The translations under genes were made by a program, and so were the position numbers. DNA of 44,960 nucleotides, from the NCBI GenBank assembly GCA_902628375.1, contig CACOMS010000009.1:1-44960 (forward strand), in the 5' to 3' direction. This DNA is from an uncultured SAR86 cluster bacterium (lineage in GTDB: Bacteria > Pseudomonadota > Gammaproteobacteria > Magnimaribacterales > Magnimaribacteraceae). Shown in pieces: positions 25,720 through 34,443 of this stretch (the first letter of the stretch is position 1; each line of letters starts with the position of its first letter). The notes under the pieces were generated by a model. The model was not told the origin of the DNA and did not search any database. It saw only the letters and a list, made by a program, of their open reading frames with translations.

Positions 25720-26727
25720 TTAATTTAAGAATTCTACATCTTTAGGCTGGTCATTGCCTAAAATTTTCTCTATAGAATCGAAACCAGTACCTTCAAATAT
25801 AACACTATAGAGTGAATCAACTATGGGCATGGTTATACCAACTTCTAAAGATTTTTTCTTTACAGCCTCTAGAGTTTTCAGGCCTTCCACAGCTTGTCCT
25901 ATTTTTGATTTAGCATCTTCTACAGAATGCCCCTGACCTATCAGCTCCCCCATTTTATGATTTCTACTCAAAGGAGATGCACAAGTTGTAATAAGATCTC
26001 CTACACCAGATAGGCCTAGAAATGTCATGGGGTTGGCTCCCATTTTATGAGCCAGTCTACTCATTTCTCCAAGACCTCTTGTCATAATCATTCCTATTGT
26101 ATTTTCACCCGAATTAAGACCAAAGGCTATGCCACAAGCTAAAGCGTATATGTTTTTTAAAGCGCCACCCAGCTCAACCCCATATGGGTCTGAATTTACA
26201 TAAACTTTAAAAAAAGGCGTCTGGTAGGCATCCACTAATGCTGAAGAAAGATCTTCATGTAAGCTAGCTATTACTGTTCCAGTTAAATGCTCTTCTGCAA
26301 TTTCACCTGCTAGATTGGGTCCGCTCAAAACCCCAACTTTATGTTTGTTTTTGGTTATTTCTTCAACTATCTGACTCATTAACAGAAAGCTTCCGAGCTC
26401 TACACCTTTGGTTGCACTAATTAGATAAGAATTAGTCTTAAGGTGTTTTAATGACTCATTGACTACCTGCCTTAAAGAATCACTAGGAATGCAATAAATG
26501 ACTATATCTGAACTTGAGATCTGCTCAATCTCAGTAGTCGCATATAGATTTTCTTCTAAAAGATATTTTGGTAAGTATTTGAAGTTAATTTTTTCTTCAT
26601 TAATTGATTTACAAGTTTCTGAATCCCTCATCCAAAGAAAAACTTCATTATCATTCTTAGCTGCTAAGTTAGCTAGAACAGTTCCCCAGCTACCTCCTCC
26701 AAGGACAGATATTGTTTTTTTAGTCAT
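25720..26727 (-). CDS. gpsA: Glycerol-3-phosphate dehydrogenase [NAD(P)+]
   Basis: Reduces dihydroxyacetone phosphate to sn-glycerol 3-phosphate, the backbone of phospholipids. The 335 residues carry the NAD(P) site ISVLGGGSWGTVLANLAA, SATKGVELG, GPNLAGEIAE, the catalytic Lys in GGALKNIYALACGI, and NTIGMIMTRGLGEM; length is standard. It heads the unit gpsA-DUF4389-SDR-SDR and diverges from the glutamine-synthetase-like gene with a 71-base AT-rich gap. Confidence 0.96.
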   Translation of the reverse strand: MTKKTISVLGGGSWGTVLANLAAKNDNEVFLWMRDSETCKSINEEKINFKYLPKYLLEENLYATTEIEQISSSDIVIYCIPSDSLRQVVNESLKHLKTNSYLISATKGVELGSFLLMSQIVEEITKNKHKVGVLSGPNLAGEIAEEHLTGTVIASLHEDLSSALVDAYQTPFFKVYVNSDPYGVELGGALKNIYALACGIAFGLNSGENTIGMIMTRGLGEMSRLAHKMGANPMTFLGLSGVGDLITTCASPLSRNHKMGELIGQGHSVEDAKSKIGQAVEGLKTLEAVKKKSLEVGITMPIVDSLYSVIFEGTGFDSIEKILGNDQPKDVEFLN

Positions 26728-26798
26728 GTATTTATATATTTATTTTTTATTTTATCAGTCTATACAGGAATATATCTATTTCGGGTTATGATGGAAAA

Positions 26799-28193
26799 AT
26801 GCAAAGCAAAGAAAACCTAGGTTCAATAAGAGAATTTTTTAACCAATCCAATGTTGACTATGTGAAGGTTGCCATTACTGATATAGATGGAGTACTGAGA
26901 GGCAAATACATGCATAAAGATAAATTTCTTAAAGCGTGTGAGTCAGGATTTGGTTTTTGTGATGTTATTTTTGGCTGGGATAGTAACGATGACTTATATG
27001 AACTAGAGAATCTTTGGTATGAACCTCTTACAGGTTGGCATTCTGGATTTCCTGATGCAAAAGTAAAAATTATTTTAGATTCTAAGAGGTCCATTCCTTT
27101 TGAAAATAATGTGCCTTTATTTTTAGCTCAATTAGATCAAGAAGAGGTTTGTCCTAGAGGGTTATTAGAGAAGACACTAAACAGATTGACTCAAAACAAC
27201 CTTAAAGCTAAGGCCTCCTTAGAATATGAATTTTTTCTCTTCAATGAAGATCCTCATACAGTGAGAAAGAAAAAATTTCAAAATCTCTCTTCTTTTACAC
27301 CTGGTATGTTTGGCTATTCAATCCTAAGAAGCTCCGTGCACTCTAAACTTTACGAGGACATACTTAATATGTGTCTAGAGATGGATATGAAGCTTGAAGG
27401 GCTACATACTGAAACAGGCCCTGGAGTTTTAGAGGCAGCTATAGAAGTAGATGAGGCAATGCTTGCGGCTGATAAGGCATCTATTTTTAAAACTTTTATG
27501 AAAGTTCTAGCACAAAGAAATAATCTGATGGCAACCTTTATGGCAAAGTGGTCGAATAAATACCCTGGGCAATCTGGACACATACATTGTTCTCTGGTCA
27601 ATGAATCTAATGAGCCAATCTTTGGATCTAAAGAACAGGGCCCTAGTGAAATAATGAATCATTTCCTTGGTGGTTTACAAAGATACTTACCAGAATTTAC
27701 CTTAATGCTTGCACCGACTATAAACTCCTACAAAAGATTAACACCAGGAGCATGGGCCCCGACAAGTTACACTTGGGGAAAAGAAAATAGGACAACGGGT
27801 ATAAGAGCAATTCTAGGATCTCCTTTTTCTCAAAGAATAGAGAACCGAGTTGGAGGGGCTGACTCAAACCCATATCTAGCTCTAGCTGCAACCTTAGGAG
27901 CAGGTATTCTTGGGATTGAGAATAAAATAATACCTTTAGATGAATTTAAAGGTAATGCGTATGAAGCAAAAATTGATAAAACTCTTCGAACTCCAAAATC
28001 ACTAAGAGAAGCATCAGATGCATTTAAGAGTTCTGAAGCAGCTAAAGAGGTATTTGGAACTCAATTTGTTAATCACTTTTCCATGTCTAGAGATTGGGAA
28101 AATTCACAGTATGAAAACCAAAGGAAATTATTTGAAAAAAATAGTGCAGAAATCTCTCAATGGGAATTAAAAAGGTACTTTGAAATTATATAG
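26799..28193 (+). CDS. Glutamine synthetase-family ligase (gamma-glutamylamide synthetase-like)
   Basis: ATP-dependent ligase of the GS family, 464 residues. The N-terminal beta-grasp has DIDGVLRGKYM; the catalytic barrel has the metal-binding EYEFFLF, ETGPGVLEAAIE, GHIHCSL with the conserved His, NSYKRLTPGAWAP, the Arg-containing ENRTTGIRAI and RIENRVGGADSNPYLALAA. The variant ETGPGVLE, in place of GPGQ-E, and the lack of a recognisable adenylylation loop point away from housekeeping GlnA towards the PuuA-like branch that joins glutamate to amines such as putrescine or ethanolamine. Substrate is not readable. An SDR follows after 8 bases, perhaps oxidising the product; two gamma-glutamyltransferases lie 8 kb downstream. 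PuuA-like function is inference. Confidence 0.85.
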   Translation: MQSKENLGSIREFFNQSNVDYVKVAITDIDGVLRGKYMHKDKFLKACESGFGFCDVIFGWDSNDDLYELENLWYEPLTGWHSGFPDAKVKIILDSKRSIPFENNVPLFLAQLDQEEVCPRGLLEKTLNRLTQNNLKAKASLEYEFFLFNEDPHTVRKKKFQNLSSFTPGMFGYSILRSSVHSKLYEDILNMCLEMDMKLEGLHTETGPGVLEAAIEVDEAMLAADKASIFKTFMKVLAQRNNLMATFMAKWSNKYPGQSGHIHCSLVNESNEPIFGSKEQGPSEIMNHFLGGLQRYLPEFTLMLAPTINSYKRLTPGAWAPTSYTWGKENRTTGIRAILGSPFSQRIENRVGGADSNPYLALAATLGAGILGIENKIIPLDEFKGNAYEAKIDKTLRTPKSLREASDAFKSSEAAKEVFGTQFVNHFSMSRDWENSQYENQRKLFEKNSAEISQWELKRYFEII

Positions 28194-28201
28194 AGTAAAA
28201 A

Positions 28202-28960
28202 ATGAAAAATTTATTTAACTTAGAGGGAAGAACAGCATTAATTACAGGCGCTTCATCTGGCCTGGGTAAACACTTTGCGAAAACACTGCACCAAGCAGGA
28301 GCTTTCGTAATTATTAGTGCTAGAAGAACTGAAAAACTAGAAAAACTAAAGACAGAATTAGGAGACAAATGTGAGTTATTCAAACTTGATGTAACTTCTG
28401 AAGAGAGTGTGAGTGAATTAAAATCAAATATTGAATCTGCAAATCTTCAATTAGACATTCTGATTAATAATGCGGGGACATCTGACCCTCAAAAATTTAA
28501 AGATCTATCAGAAGAAAGTTGGAATTACGTTTTAGAAACAAATTTAAATGGGGCCTTTAGAGTAGCTAAAATGGCGACTGATCTCATGCTAAAAAATAAA
28601 AAAGGAGGAAGTATTATAAATATAGCCTCTATTCTTGGGCAAAGAGTGGGTCTGAATCTGTCCAGCTATGCAACTAGTAAGTCTGCTTTAATTCAACTTA
28701 CTAAAAGCATGGCTCTAGAGCTTGCTAGATCTAACATAAGAGTAAATGCATTGGCTCCAGGCTATATTCTTACGGAAATAAATGATGATTTTTTTGCAAC
28801 TGAAGAAGGTCAAAATTACATAAAAAAAATTCCCATGAACAGGTTAGGTCTTGAAGAAGATCTAGACGGCGCCCTTCTCCTTCTCTCAAGTGACGCATCT
28901 TCGTTTATGACGGGATCCGTTATAAACATAGATGGGGGTCATCTTATTAACCCTCTTTAA
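28202..28960 (+). CDS. Short-chain dehydrogenase/reductase (FabG-like)
   Basis: Classical SDR of 252 residues: TGASSGLG (15-22), an SARR sequence at the end of strand 2 favouring NADP, NNAG (89-92), Ser143 in NIASILG and Tyr156/Lys160 in YATSK. The end GSVINIDGGH is typical of FabG/gluconate dehydrogenase relatives. It starts 8 bases after the GS-like gene on the same strand, so the two are probably cotranscribed; its last 4 bases overlap the end of the convergent metalloprotease. The substrate is unknown. Confidence 0.9.
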   Translation: MKNLFNLEGRTALITGASSGLGKHFAKTLHQAGAFVIISARRTEKLEKLKTELGDKCELFKLDVTSEESVSELKSNIESANLQLDILINNAGTSDPQKFKDLSEESWNYVLETNLNGAFRVAKMATDLMLKNKKGGSIINIASILGQRVGLNLSSYATSKSALIQLTKSMALELARSNIRVNALAPGYILTEINDDFFATEEGQNYIKKIPMNRLGLEEDLDGALLLLSSDASSFMTGSVINIDGGHLINPL

Positions 28961-30375
28961 TCAACAATTTTTATTAATCTCCCAGGTAAAAGCTTGCCAT
29001 CTGGGTAATCTCCATTAAGTAATCTAAGTTTAGACTCAGGATCATATGAAATTGGACTTTTATCAGACAAGGAAGAGTATGTGTCTCCTTTTTTGACTTT
29101 ATAGATCTTTATCTTAAGAGATTCTGCTAGTTTTAACTCATTCCTCTTTAAATCTCTAAAACTTGAAATGATTGAATTGAATTCATTAACAAAATTAGAA
29201 ATTTGTAAATCTTCTGATCTAGAGGTAAATAGAAAAATTTCCTTTTTTCTGAATATTACCGCTACCAAAGCATCTTTTCCTCTGAACTTAACAGTAGCAG
29301 AATAGCCTTCATAACCTGAAGAAGAGATTGTCTTTCCGTTTTGAATTTTTTGATTAGTTATTCGTTGTAAATATTGCTTAGGAGTTTCTACCCTTGATTG
29401 ATCGTCCATAGAAACTTTTACTTGAGCTTTTCCATTTGGAGAAATGAATAAAAGGTTATTCTTATTATTTATCATCTCCCACTTTCTAGGGGCTGAAAGA
29501 AATATCCCTAGATCTGCATGATAAAAATTATTCCCCCTCCTTACTCCCTCTCTTGAAGAGTCTCCATAAACCAAACCATTCAAAAAACTAAATAGTCTGT
29601 CTTCTTTTGAAGCTTCATTTGTGAATATCTCATTTTGTTTAACTACCTCTTTTAATCGTTTATCGTTTTCGGGATGGGTAGCAAAAACTCCATGATAAGT
29701 TTGGGTAGAAACCCCTCTTCTTTTAGACACCTCAACAGAATACTCTTCTTGGGCTTTCAAAACCCGTAAGGCGTTCATCATTCCATTGCCGGAATAACCT
29801 GAAATAGATGAGTATTGAACAGCTAGACCATCAGCTTCTAACTCCATGTCCCTTCCATAACCTGATATTAAAGCCCCACCCATCAAATAGGATAGATCAG
29901 CTGCTGTGCTTCCATATTCTTGACCGATAATGGTGGTGAGTATTTGAGTTGCTTGAGATTGTGAATACTGCCTAACACTATGTCTCGCCGTTACATGACC
30001 TATTTCATGTGCAAGAACAGCTGCGAGCTCTTCCTCAGAATTAAAATGAGCCAGTAGACCTCTGTAAATAAATATATGTCCACCTGGTAAAGCAAAGGCA
30101 TTTACAGCAGGGTTATCTAAAACTATAAATCTATATATTAGATTGGGTCTATGGCTTCTCTTAGTTAAATCATCTCCTAGCTCTTGAATGTATCTCTGTA
30201 AAGATTCATCTTCATACTTTCTTTCCTGTTGTAGGACTTGTTTAGCTACATTTCGACCCAAGCTAATTTCTTGTTCTTCCGAGATTAAAACAAAGTCAGG
30301 GTTGCCTGTTACCGGGTTTATGGAACAACTAGATAAGAATAAGAATAGAACTAATAAAGATAAAATCTTAGTCAT
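28957..30375 (-). CDS. M48 family zinc metalloprotease lipoprotein (BepA-like), LysM-like C-terminus
   Basis: Periplasmic zinc protease probably concerned with outer-membrane quality control. From the ATG at 30375 it is 472 residues: lipoprotein signal with lipobox LSSC (Cys17), M48 domain with HEIGH (123-127) and third zinc ligand Glu178 in ELEAD, a middle domain of uncertain fold, and a C-terminal YKVKKGDTYSSL...GRLIKIVD segment resembling a LysM peptidoglycan-binding unit. The open frame extends ten codons upstream of this ATG, but the lipoprotein signal begins here. The ATG lies inside the patatin stop region (8-base overlap), so both are translationally coupled. No TPR repeats of E. coli BepA are evident. 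Its end overlaps a convergent SDR by 4 bases. Confidence 0.88.
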   Translation of the reverse strand: MTKILSLLVLFLFLSSCSINPVTGNPDFVLISEEQEISLGRNVAKQVLQQERKYEDESLQRYIQELGDDLTKRSHRPNLIYRFIVLDNPAVNAFALPGGHIFIYRGLLAHFNSEEELAAVLAHEIGHVTARHSVRQYSQSQATQILTTIIGQEYGSTAADLSYLMGGALISGYGRDMELEADGLAVQYSSISGYSGNGMMNALRVLKAQEEYSVEVSKRRGVSTQTYHGVFATHPENDKRLKEVVKQNEIFTNEASKEDRLFSFLNGLVYGDSSREGVRRGNNFYHADLGIFLSAPRKWEMINNKNNLLFISPNGKAQVKVSMDDQSRVETPKQYLQRITNQKIQNGKTISSSGYEGYSATVKFRGKDALVAVIFRKKEIFLFTSRSEDLQISNFVNEFNSIISSFRDLKRNELKLAESLKIKIYKVKKGDTYSSLSDKSPISYDPESKLRLLNGDYPDGKLLPGRLIKIVD

Positions 30376-31279
30376 TAGACAATAAACGTAAAGTTCTATC
30401 TTCAAAAATATTCCACCATGAATTGCCCATATCTATAATTCTTTCAATATTTTCTTCTGAATTATCGTCCAGTTCTGGATTTACATCTCCAAGTTCAGAA
30501 TTTATACGAAGATAATTTTCACCCAAAATACCTTCGGCTAGCTCATGATCTAAGCTACTTTCTGCCATCAATCCAAATAAATTATTTCTTAACCAACCTA
30601 TTGTTCCCCAAGACTGGGACTCCTCTCCAGGTATAGGTTTTCTGTCTAAACCAGTACCAACACTCAATACTTTAAAATTCGTATCAGGATAGACCTTTTT
30701 AGCTTCAATAAATCCATGCAAAGATGGGTGATTAGCTACTATAGCTCCATCGATAAGATATCTATTTCCTACTTTAGCAGTTGGATAAAATGTCGGCGCT
30801 GCAGAGGTTGCGCTTGCTACTTCTATTACCGAAAGATGTTTGTCCTTAAAACTGCTTAGAATAACTGGTTTTCTAGATTGAACGTCATAGCAAACTGCGC
30901 ACACGGGCTTATAGGAATCACCCATCTTTTTCTCTTTAAAGTAATCTGTAAGTAGATCGATTTTTCCTTTGTCCTTGTATTTGGAGCCTTGAAGAAGACC
31001 CAGGGTGCTTCTCAGTGTATTTGCTCTTTTGTCCCAGATAGAATCAGAAAGTATTTGATTTAAGTTTTCTTGTGACCAAAACTCTATTAATTCAGAAGAA
31101 TTCATCTTATTGACAGCCATAGCAAGGCAACTTACCGCTCCTGCTGAGGTGCCGATAAAGAAATCAAATTTTTCATAAATAGGAGTTTCTAAGGCTTTTT
31201 CCAAAGAATTTAGAAAAGTTACAGTAGCTAAAGCTCTAACTCCACCTCCGTCCAAGGAAAGAATGTACTTTGTTTTCAT
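30368..31279 (-). CDS. Patatin-like phospholipase
   Basis: Serine lipase of the patatin family, 303 residues, with the complete Ser-Asp dyad: oxyanion loop DGGGVRA (10-16), nucleophile Ser45 in GTSAG, and Asp177 in the DGA motif (YLIDGAIVANHPS). There is no signal peptide, so it should be cytoplasmic or membrane-associated and act on phospholipid or acyl-lipid substrates. It overlaps the M48 lipoprotein gene by 8 bases, suggesting joint envelope maintenance. Cytoplasmic patatins are also effectors of CBASS defence, but no nucleotide cyclase or accompanying gene is present, so a defence role is unlikely. Confidence 0.9.
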   Translation of the reverse strand: MKTKYILSLDGGGVRALATVTFLNSLEKALETPIYEKFDFFIGTSAGAVSCLAMAVNKMNSSELIEFWSQENLNQILSDSIWDKRANTLRSTLGLLQGSKYKDKGKIDLLTDYFKEKKMGDSYKPVCAVCYDVQSRKPVILSSFKDKHLSVIEVASATSAAPTFYPTAKVGNRYLIDGAIVANHPSLHGFIEAKKVYPDTNFKVLSVGTGLDRKPIPGEESQSWGTIGWLRNNLFGLMAESSLDHELAEGILGENYLRINSELGDVNPELDDNSEENIERIIDMGNSWWNIFEDRTLRLLSND

Positions 31280-31392
31280 TCGGTTGTACTAGTTTAGAGA
31301 TATATTTTACTTCTTTAATGTTCTTAATAAAGGCTTATTCTATATAGCTTTTCTAGACAAAATAATGTCATTTGATACAGTAACTAAGGTGT

Positions 31393-31419
31393 TTTTGTTT
31401 TTATACAAAATATTGGGGA
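31393..31419 (+). promoter_or_regulatory. Leader hairpin plus Shine-Dalgarno of the second TonB receptor
   Basis: TTTTGT (31393-31398) and ACAAAA (31405-31410) can pair around a 6-base loop, directly followed by TTGGGGA (31413-31419), 5 bases before the ATG at 31425. The first receptor gene has the same order of hairpin, TTGGGGA and ATG. The stem is weak; a role in controlling ribosome access is inference. Confidence 0.4.
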
Positions 31420-31424
31420 AATAT

Positions 31425-34382
31425 ATGAAAAATTTATTTAAATCTTTATTGATTTTACCTCTTCTATTTTCTTTCTTTGTACTAGGTGATGAAGAAGAAA
31501 CTGTAGAAGAAGTTGTTGTTGTAGGATCTCAAATCAAAGGTGCTAGCATTTCAGGAGCCCTTCCTGTTACCGTCTTAGACTTTGGAGATATTGAAGCAAT
31601 AGGCGCTGATGGTGGAGATGAGTTATTGGAAAGCGTAGCTGAACAAGGACTTAATTTCTTTAATGAAACTGAGAATGCTTCTGGTGGTGTCAACTCTGCT
31701 AGAGGTGATATGGGAGCTTATAACTTACGACATATGGGTGTAGGAAACACTCTGGTTTTAATGAATGGCAGAAGGCTAGTTAATTCACCAGGATATCAGA
31801 CGGAACTTCTGGGTGGAGACTATGTACCTACGGTAACTGTAAATTCAACTTTAGTTCCAACTTATGGTCTTGACAGGTTAGAGATTCTTAGAGATGGAGC
31901 TTCTGCTATCTATGGATCAGAAGCGATTGCTGGAGTTGTTAATAACGTTATGCAAGATGACTATGAAGGTTTTGTAATGAGAATAAAAAGAGGTTTTTAT
32001 GATCATTTTGCAGCAGATGATGTAACTATTTCAGGAAAATATGGAGCTGATTTCAATGGAGGTGCTACGAATGTGAGTATTTTCTTTGATATTTATAACA
32101 GAGATAGAATCAGAGCTGCTGAAGATCCTAGATGGGGAAATTCTGATCATAGACAATGGATACCAGCAGACTCGCCTTGGTCAGGAAGCACATCGTTCAG
32201 AAATACAAGTACCAACTCTCTTTATGGTCAGTTTGATATGGTAAGTTCTTCAGAACATGGTGGAGAGACTTACAATCATGTTTGGACAGACTCCAATGGT
32301 GAGTTTGAAATTTTTCCTCTAGGTGATGAAAGATGTACAAATAGAGGAAACCCTTTATTTGATACGGGCTTTGGAACATGTATTGCACCAGACGGAAATG
32401 GAGTAGAAAGATTTAATCTTTGGGGTGGAACTGACTATAGGTCTGACCTAGAAAGAAAAAATATTTTTGTTTTCATAAATCATGAAATGGAAAATGGAAT
32501 GGAGTCATTCACCGAACTAGGATGGTATGAATCTGACTCAAATCTAACAAGACATCCTTCTTACGCGTTTAGTTCATCTAAGCATAGAGTTGGACCAGAT
32601 AATTACTGGCTAAACCAACTGACAGTAGATGTTGATGGTGTTGCCACTCCTATATTTGCAGGAAAAGAGCTATATATAGACAACTATCGTTATGCTGAGG
32701 TTCCTAGAATTGTAGACGTACACAAAACCACTTATAGATTCCTTCAAGGATTTAGAGGAACTAGAGGAGATTGGGATTGGGAAACTGCTTTTGTTAGGTC
32801 AAAAGCTAAGGCGGATGACGTCACACATAACAGAGTCTCAAATACTTTGTTAAAAGAAGCTCTATATGACAACACTTCTGCTGCTTATAACCCATTCAGT
32901 GCAGGTGTTGATTCAAATATTGAAAGAGCCCTTGTGGACGTATATAGAAAAGGATTTAGTACTCTCACCATGGTAGATTTTAAAACTACAAATAGTAATT
33001 TATTTGAGTTGTCTTCAGGCCCTGTTGGCTTCCTAGCGGGTGCTGAATTTAGACAAGAAGAAATTCAAGATGATAGAGATCCTAGATTAGATGGAACAAT
33101 AGATTATTGTGACTATGAAAATGATTGCTATCCTCTAGTGAGTGATGTTCTTAATTCTAGTCCAACTGGAGATGTTGGAGGAAAGAGAGATGTTACTTCA
33201 ATCTTTGCTGAATTACAGATACCTCTTGCCGATAATGTGGATATGCAAATAGCACTTAGAAGTGAAGATACTAGTGATGCAGATGGTTCAACTGTAGGAA
33301 AGGTTGCGTTGGGTTGGGATGTTACTGATTGGATGTTGTTAAGAGGTTCATTTTCTACTGCATTTAGAGCACCTAATATAGTTCAAATAAATGAAACTAT
33401 AGTTGTTAGGTCAGGTAGTAGACATGATTATACAATCGAGAGAGTTCAACAACTTCTAGGCCTTGATGATGGTGATATAGACTCTTATTACACAATACAA
33501 AGACAAGCCACTGGAGCAGAAAACTTAGAGCCAGAGGAATCTGATAATACATCTTTTGGTTTAGTACTTAATCCTGTAGACGGATTAACTATAACCGCTG
33601 ATAAATGGTCTATAGATAAGGAGAAAACTATTGGGTTGTTTGGAAGAAATAATCACACAGTTCTAGACATGATGCTTAGATTCCAAGCAGGTACTTCTGA
33701 TTGTGCCAACACAGTAGGTAATCCAGCTGTTGTAAGGGAGGCTCCAGACGATGGAGATCTTCAATACTTTGCAGATGCTGGAATATGTCCTATAGGAGTT
33801 ATCAAGTACGTAGCTGATAACTACGTTAATTTAGCCGACAGAACCATTGAAGGTTATGACATTGGTGTTTACTACAATGTAGAAACTGATTTTGGGGAAT
33901 TTGACGTAAGATATATTGGTAGTCATATAGATAAATTTGAACAGAAGCCAGGCGGTGATTTTTCTGCCCTTCAAGCTGCTCAGGATAGTGGAGAGATACC
34001 TCTTTCAATTCCGATTGATGGTTTTGGAGATCTTCTAGGTCAAAATGGAAATTACGACAACAAGCACTACGCAAGAGTCTCTTGGAAAAAGGGCAATTGG
34101 GGAGCTACCCTTTCAGGCATTAAGAAAGGTGAGTTCTATCAAAGTTCTTTAACTCTTAGTGACGGAACAAGATATGTAATACCTGAAATGACAACCTACA
34201 ACTTATTGGTTGATTACAGATTTACAACTCCAAGATTTGATAAAAGCGCAAGAATTAGGTTTGCAGTTAAGAATCTAGATGACGAAAGAGCTCCATTAGC
34301 TGATCGTTATTATGGATACTTTGCTGATGCGCACCAAGACTTGGGAAGGAACTACTATATTGATTTGAGAATAAATCTTTAA
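31425..34382 (+). CDS. TonB-dependent outer-membrane receptor
   Basis: Second TonB-dependent receptor, 985 residues from the ATG at 31425. A signal peptide (KNLFKSLLILPLLFSFFVLG) is followed by acidic residues, a TonB-box-like EEVVVVGSQI, the plug (about 45-185, with NLRHMGVGNTLVLMNGRRLV and LEILRDGASAIYGSEAIAGV), and the barrel (RTSF/AFRAPN-type strand near the middle, LEPEESDN, ending YYIDLRINL). The last residue is Leu, not the usual Phe, though the penultimate pattern still suits BAM. Six cysteines form three close pairs in loop regions. An in-frame ATG 20 codons upstream would put 20 residues before the signal peptide and is rejected. A terminator follows, then a DASS transporter gene. 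Substrate unknown. Confidence 0.93.
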   Translation: MKNLFKSLLILPLLFSFFVLGDEEETVEEVVVVGSQIKGASISGALPVTVLDFGDIEAIGADGGDELLESVAEQGLNFFNETENASGGVNSARGDMGAYNLRHMGVGNTLVLMNGRRLVNSPGYQTELLGGDYVPTVTVNSTLVPTYGLDRLEILRDGASAIYGSEAIAGVVNNVMQDDYEGFVMRIKRGFYDHFAADDVTISGKYGADFNGGATNVSIFFDIYNRDRIRAAEDPRWGNSDHRQWIPADSPWSGSTSFRNTSTNSLYGQFDMVSSSEHGGETYNHVWTDSNGEFEIFPLGDERCTNRGNPLFDTGFGTCIAPDGNGVERFNLWGGTDYRSDLERKNIFVFINHEMENGMESFTELGWYESDSNLTRHPSYAFSSSKHRVGPDNYWLNQLTVDVDGVATPIFAGKELYIDNYRYAEVPRIVDVHKTTYRFLQGFRGTRGDWDWETAFVRSKAKADDVTHNRVSNTLLKEALYDNTSAAYNPFSAGVDSNIERALVDVYRKGFSTLTMVDFKTTNSNLFELSSGPVGFLAGAEFRQEEIQDDRDPRLDGTIDYCDYENDCYPLVSDVLNSSPTGDVGGKRDVTSIFAELQIPLADNVDMQIALRSEDTSDADGSTVGKVALGWDVTDWMLLRGSFSTAFRAPNIVQINETIVVRSGSRHDYTIERVQQLLGLDDGDIDSYYTIQRQATGAENLEPEESDNTSFGLVLNPVDGLTITADKWSIDKEKTIGLFGRNNHTVLDMMLRFQAGTSDCANTVGNPAVVREAPDDGDLQYFADAGICPIGVIKYVADNYVNLADRTIEGYDIGVYYNVETDFGEFDVRYIGSHIDKFEQKPGGDFSALQAAQDSGEIPLSIPIDGFGDLLGQNGNYDNKHYARVSWKKGNWGATLSGIKKGEFYQSSLTLSDGTRYVIPEMTTYNLLVDYRFTTPRFDKSARIRFAVKNLDDERAPLADRYYGYFADAHQDLGRNYYIDLRINL

Positions 34383-34393
34383 ATTAATTCCTT

Positions 34394-34424
34394 AAAAAAA
34401 GGGAGCATTAGCTCCCTTTTTTTT
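34394..34424 (+). terminator. Rho-independent terminator after the second TonB receptor
   Basis: Seven A, GGGAGC, loop ATTA, GCTCCC and eight T: a textbook intrinsic terminator, starting 12 bases after the receptor stop. It separates the receptor from the DASS transporter gene. Confidence 0.9.
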
Positions 34425-34443
34425 ACATAATACTCCTTGAGTT

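Noticed and set aside
30376-30405. Ten extra codons before the M48 lipoprotein
   Set aside because: The lipoprotein signal MTKILSL begins at 30375, and the extension would disturb it.
30368-31279. Patatin as a CBASS-type defence effector
   Set aside because: No nucleotide cyclase, Cap2/Cap3 or other defence gene is adjacent; the partner is an M48 envelope lipoprotein.
31365-31424. Upstream ATG adding 20 residues to the second TonB receptor
   Set aside because: It would bury the signal peptide and has no Shine-Dalgarno; TTGGGGA precedes the ATG at 31425.
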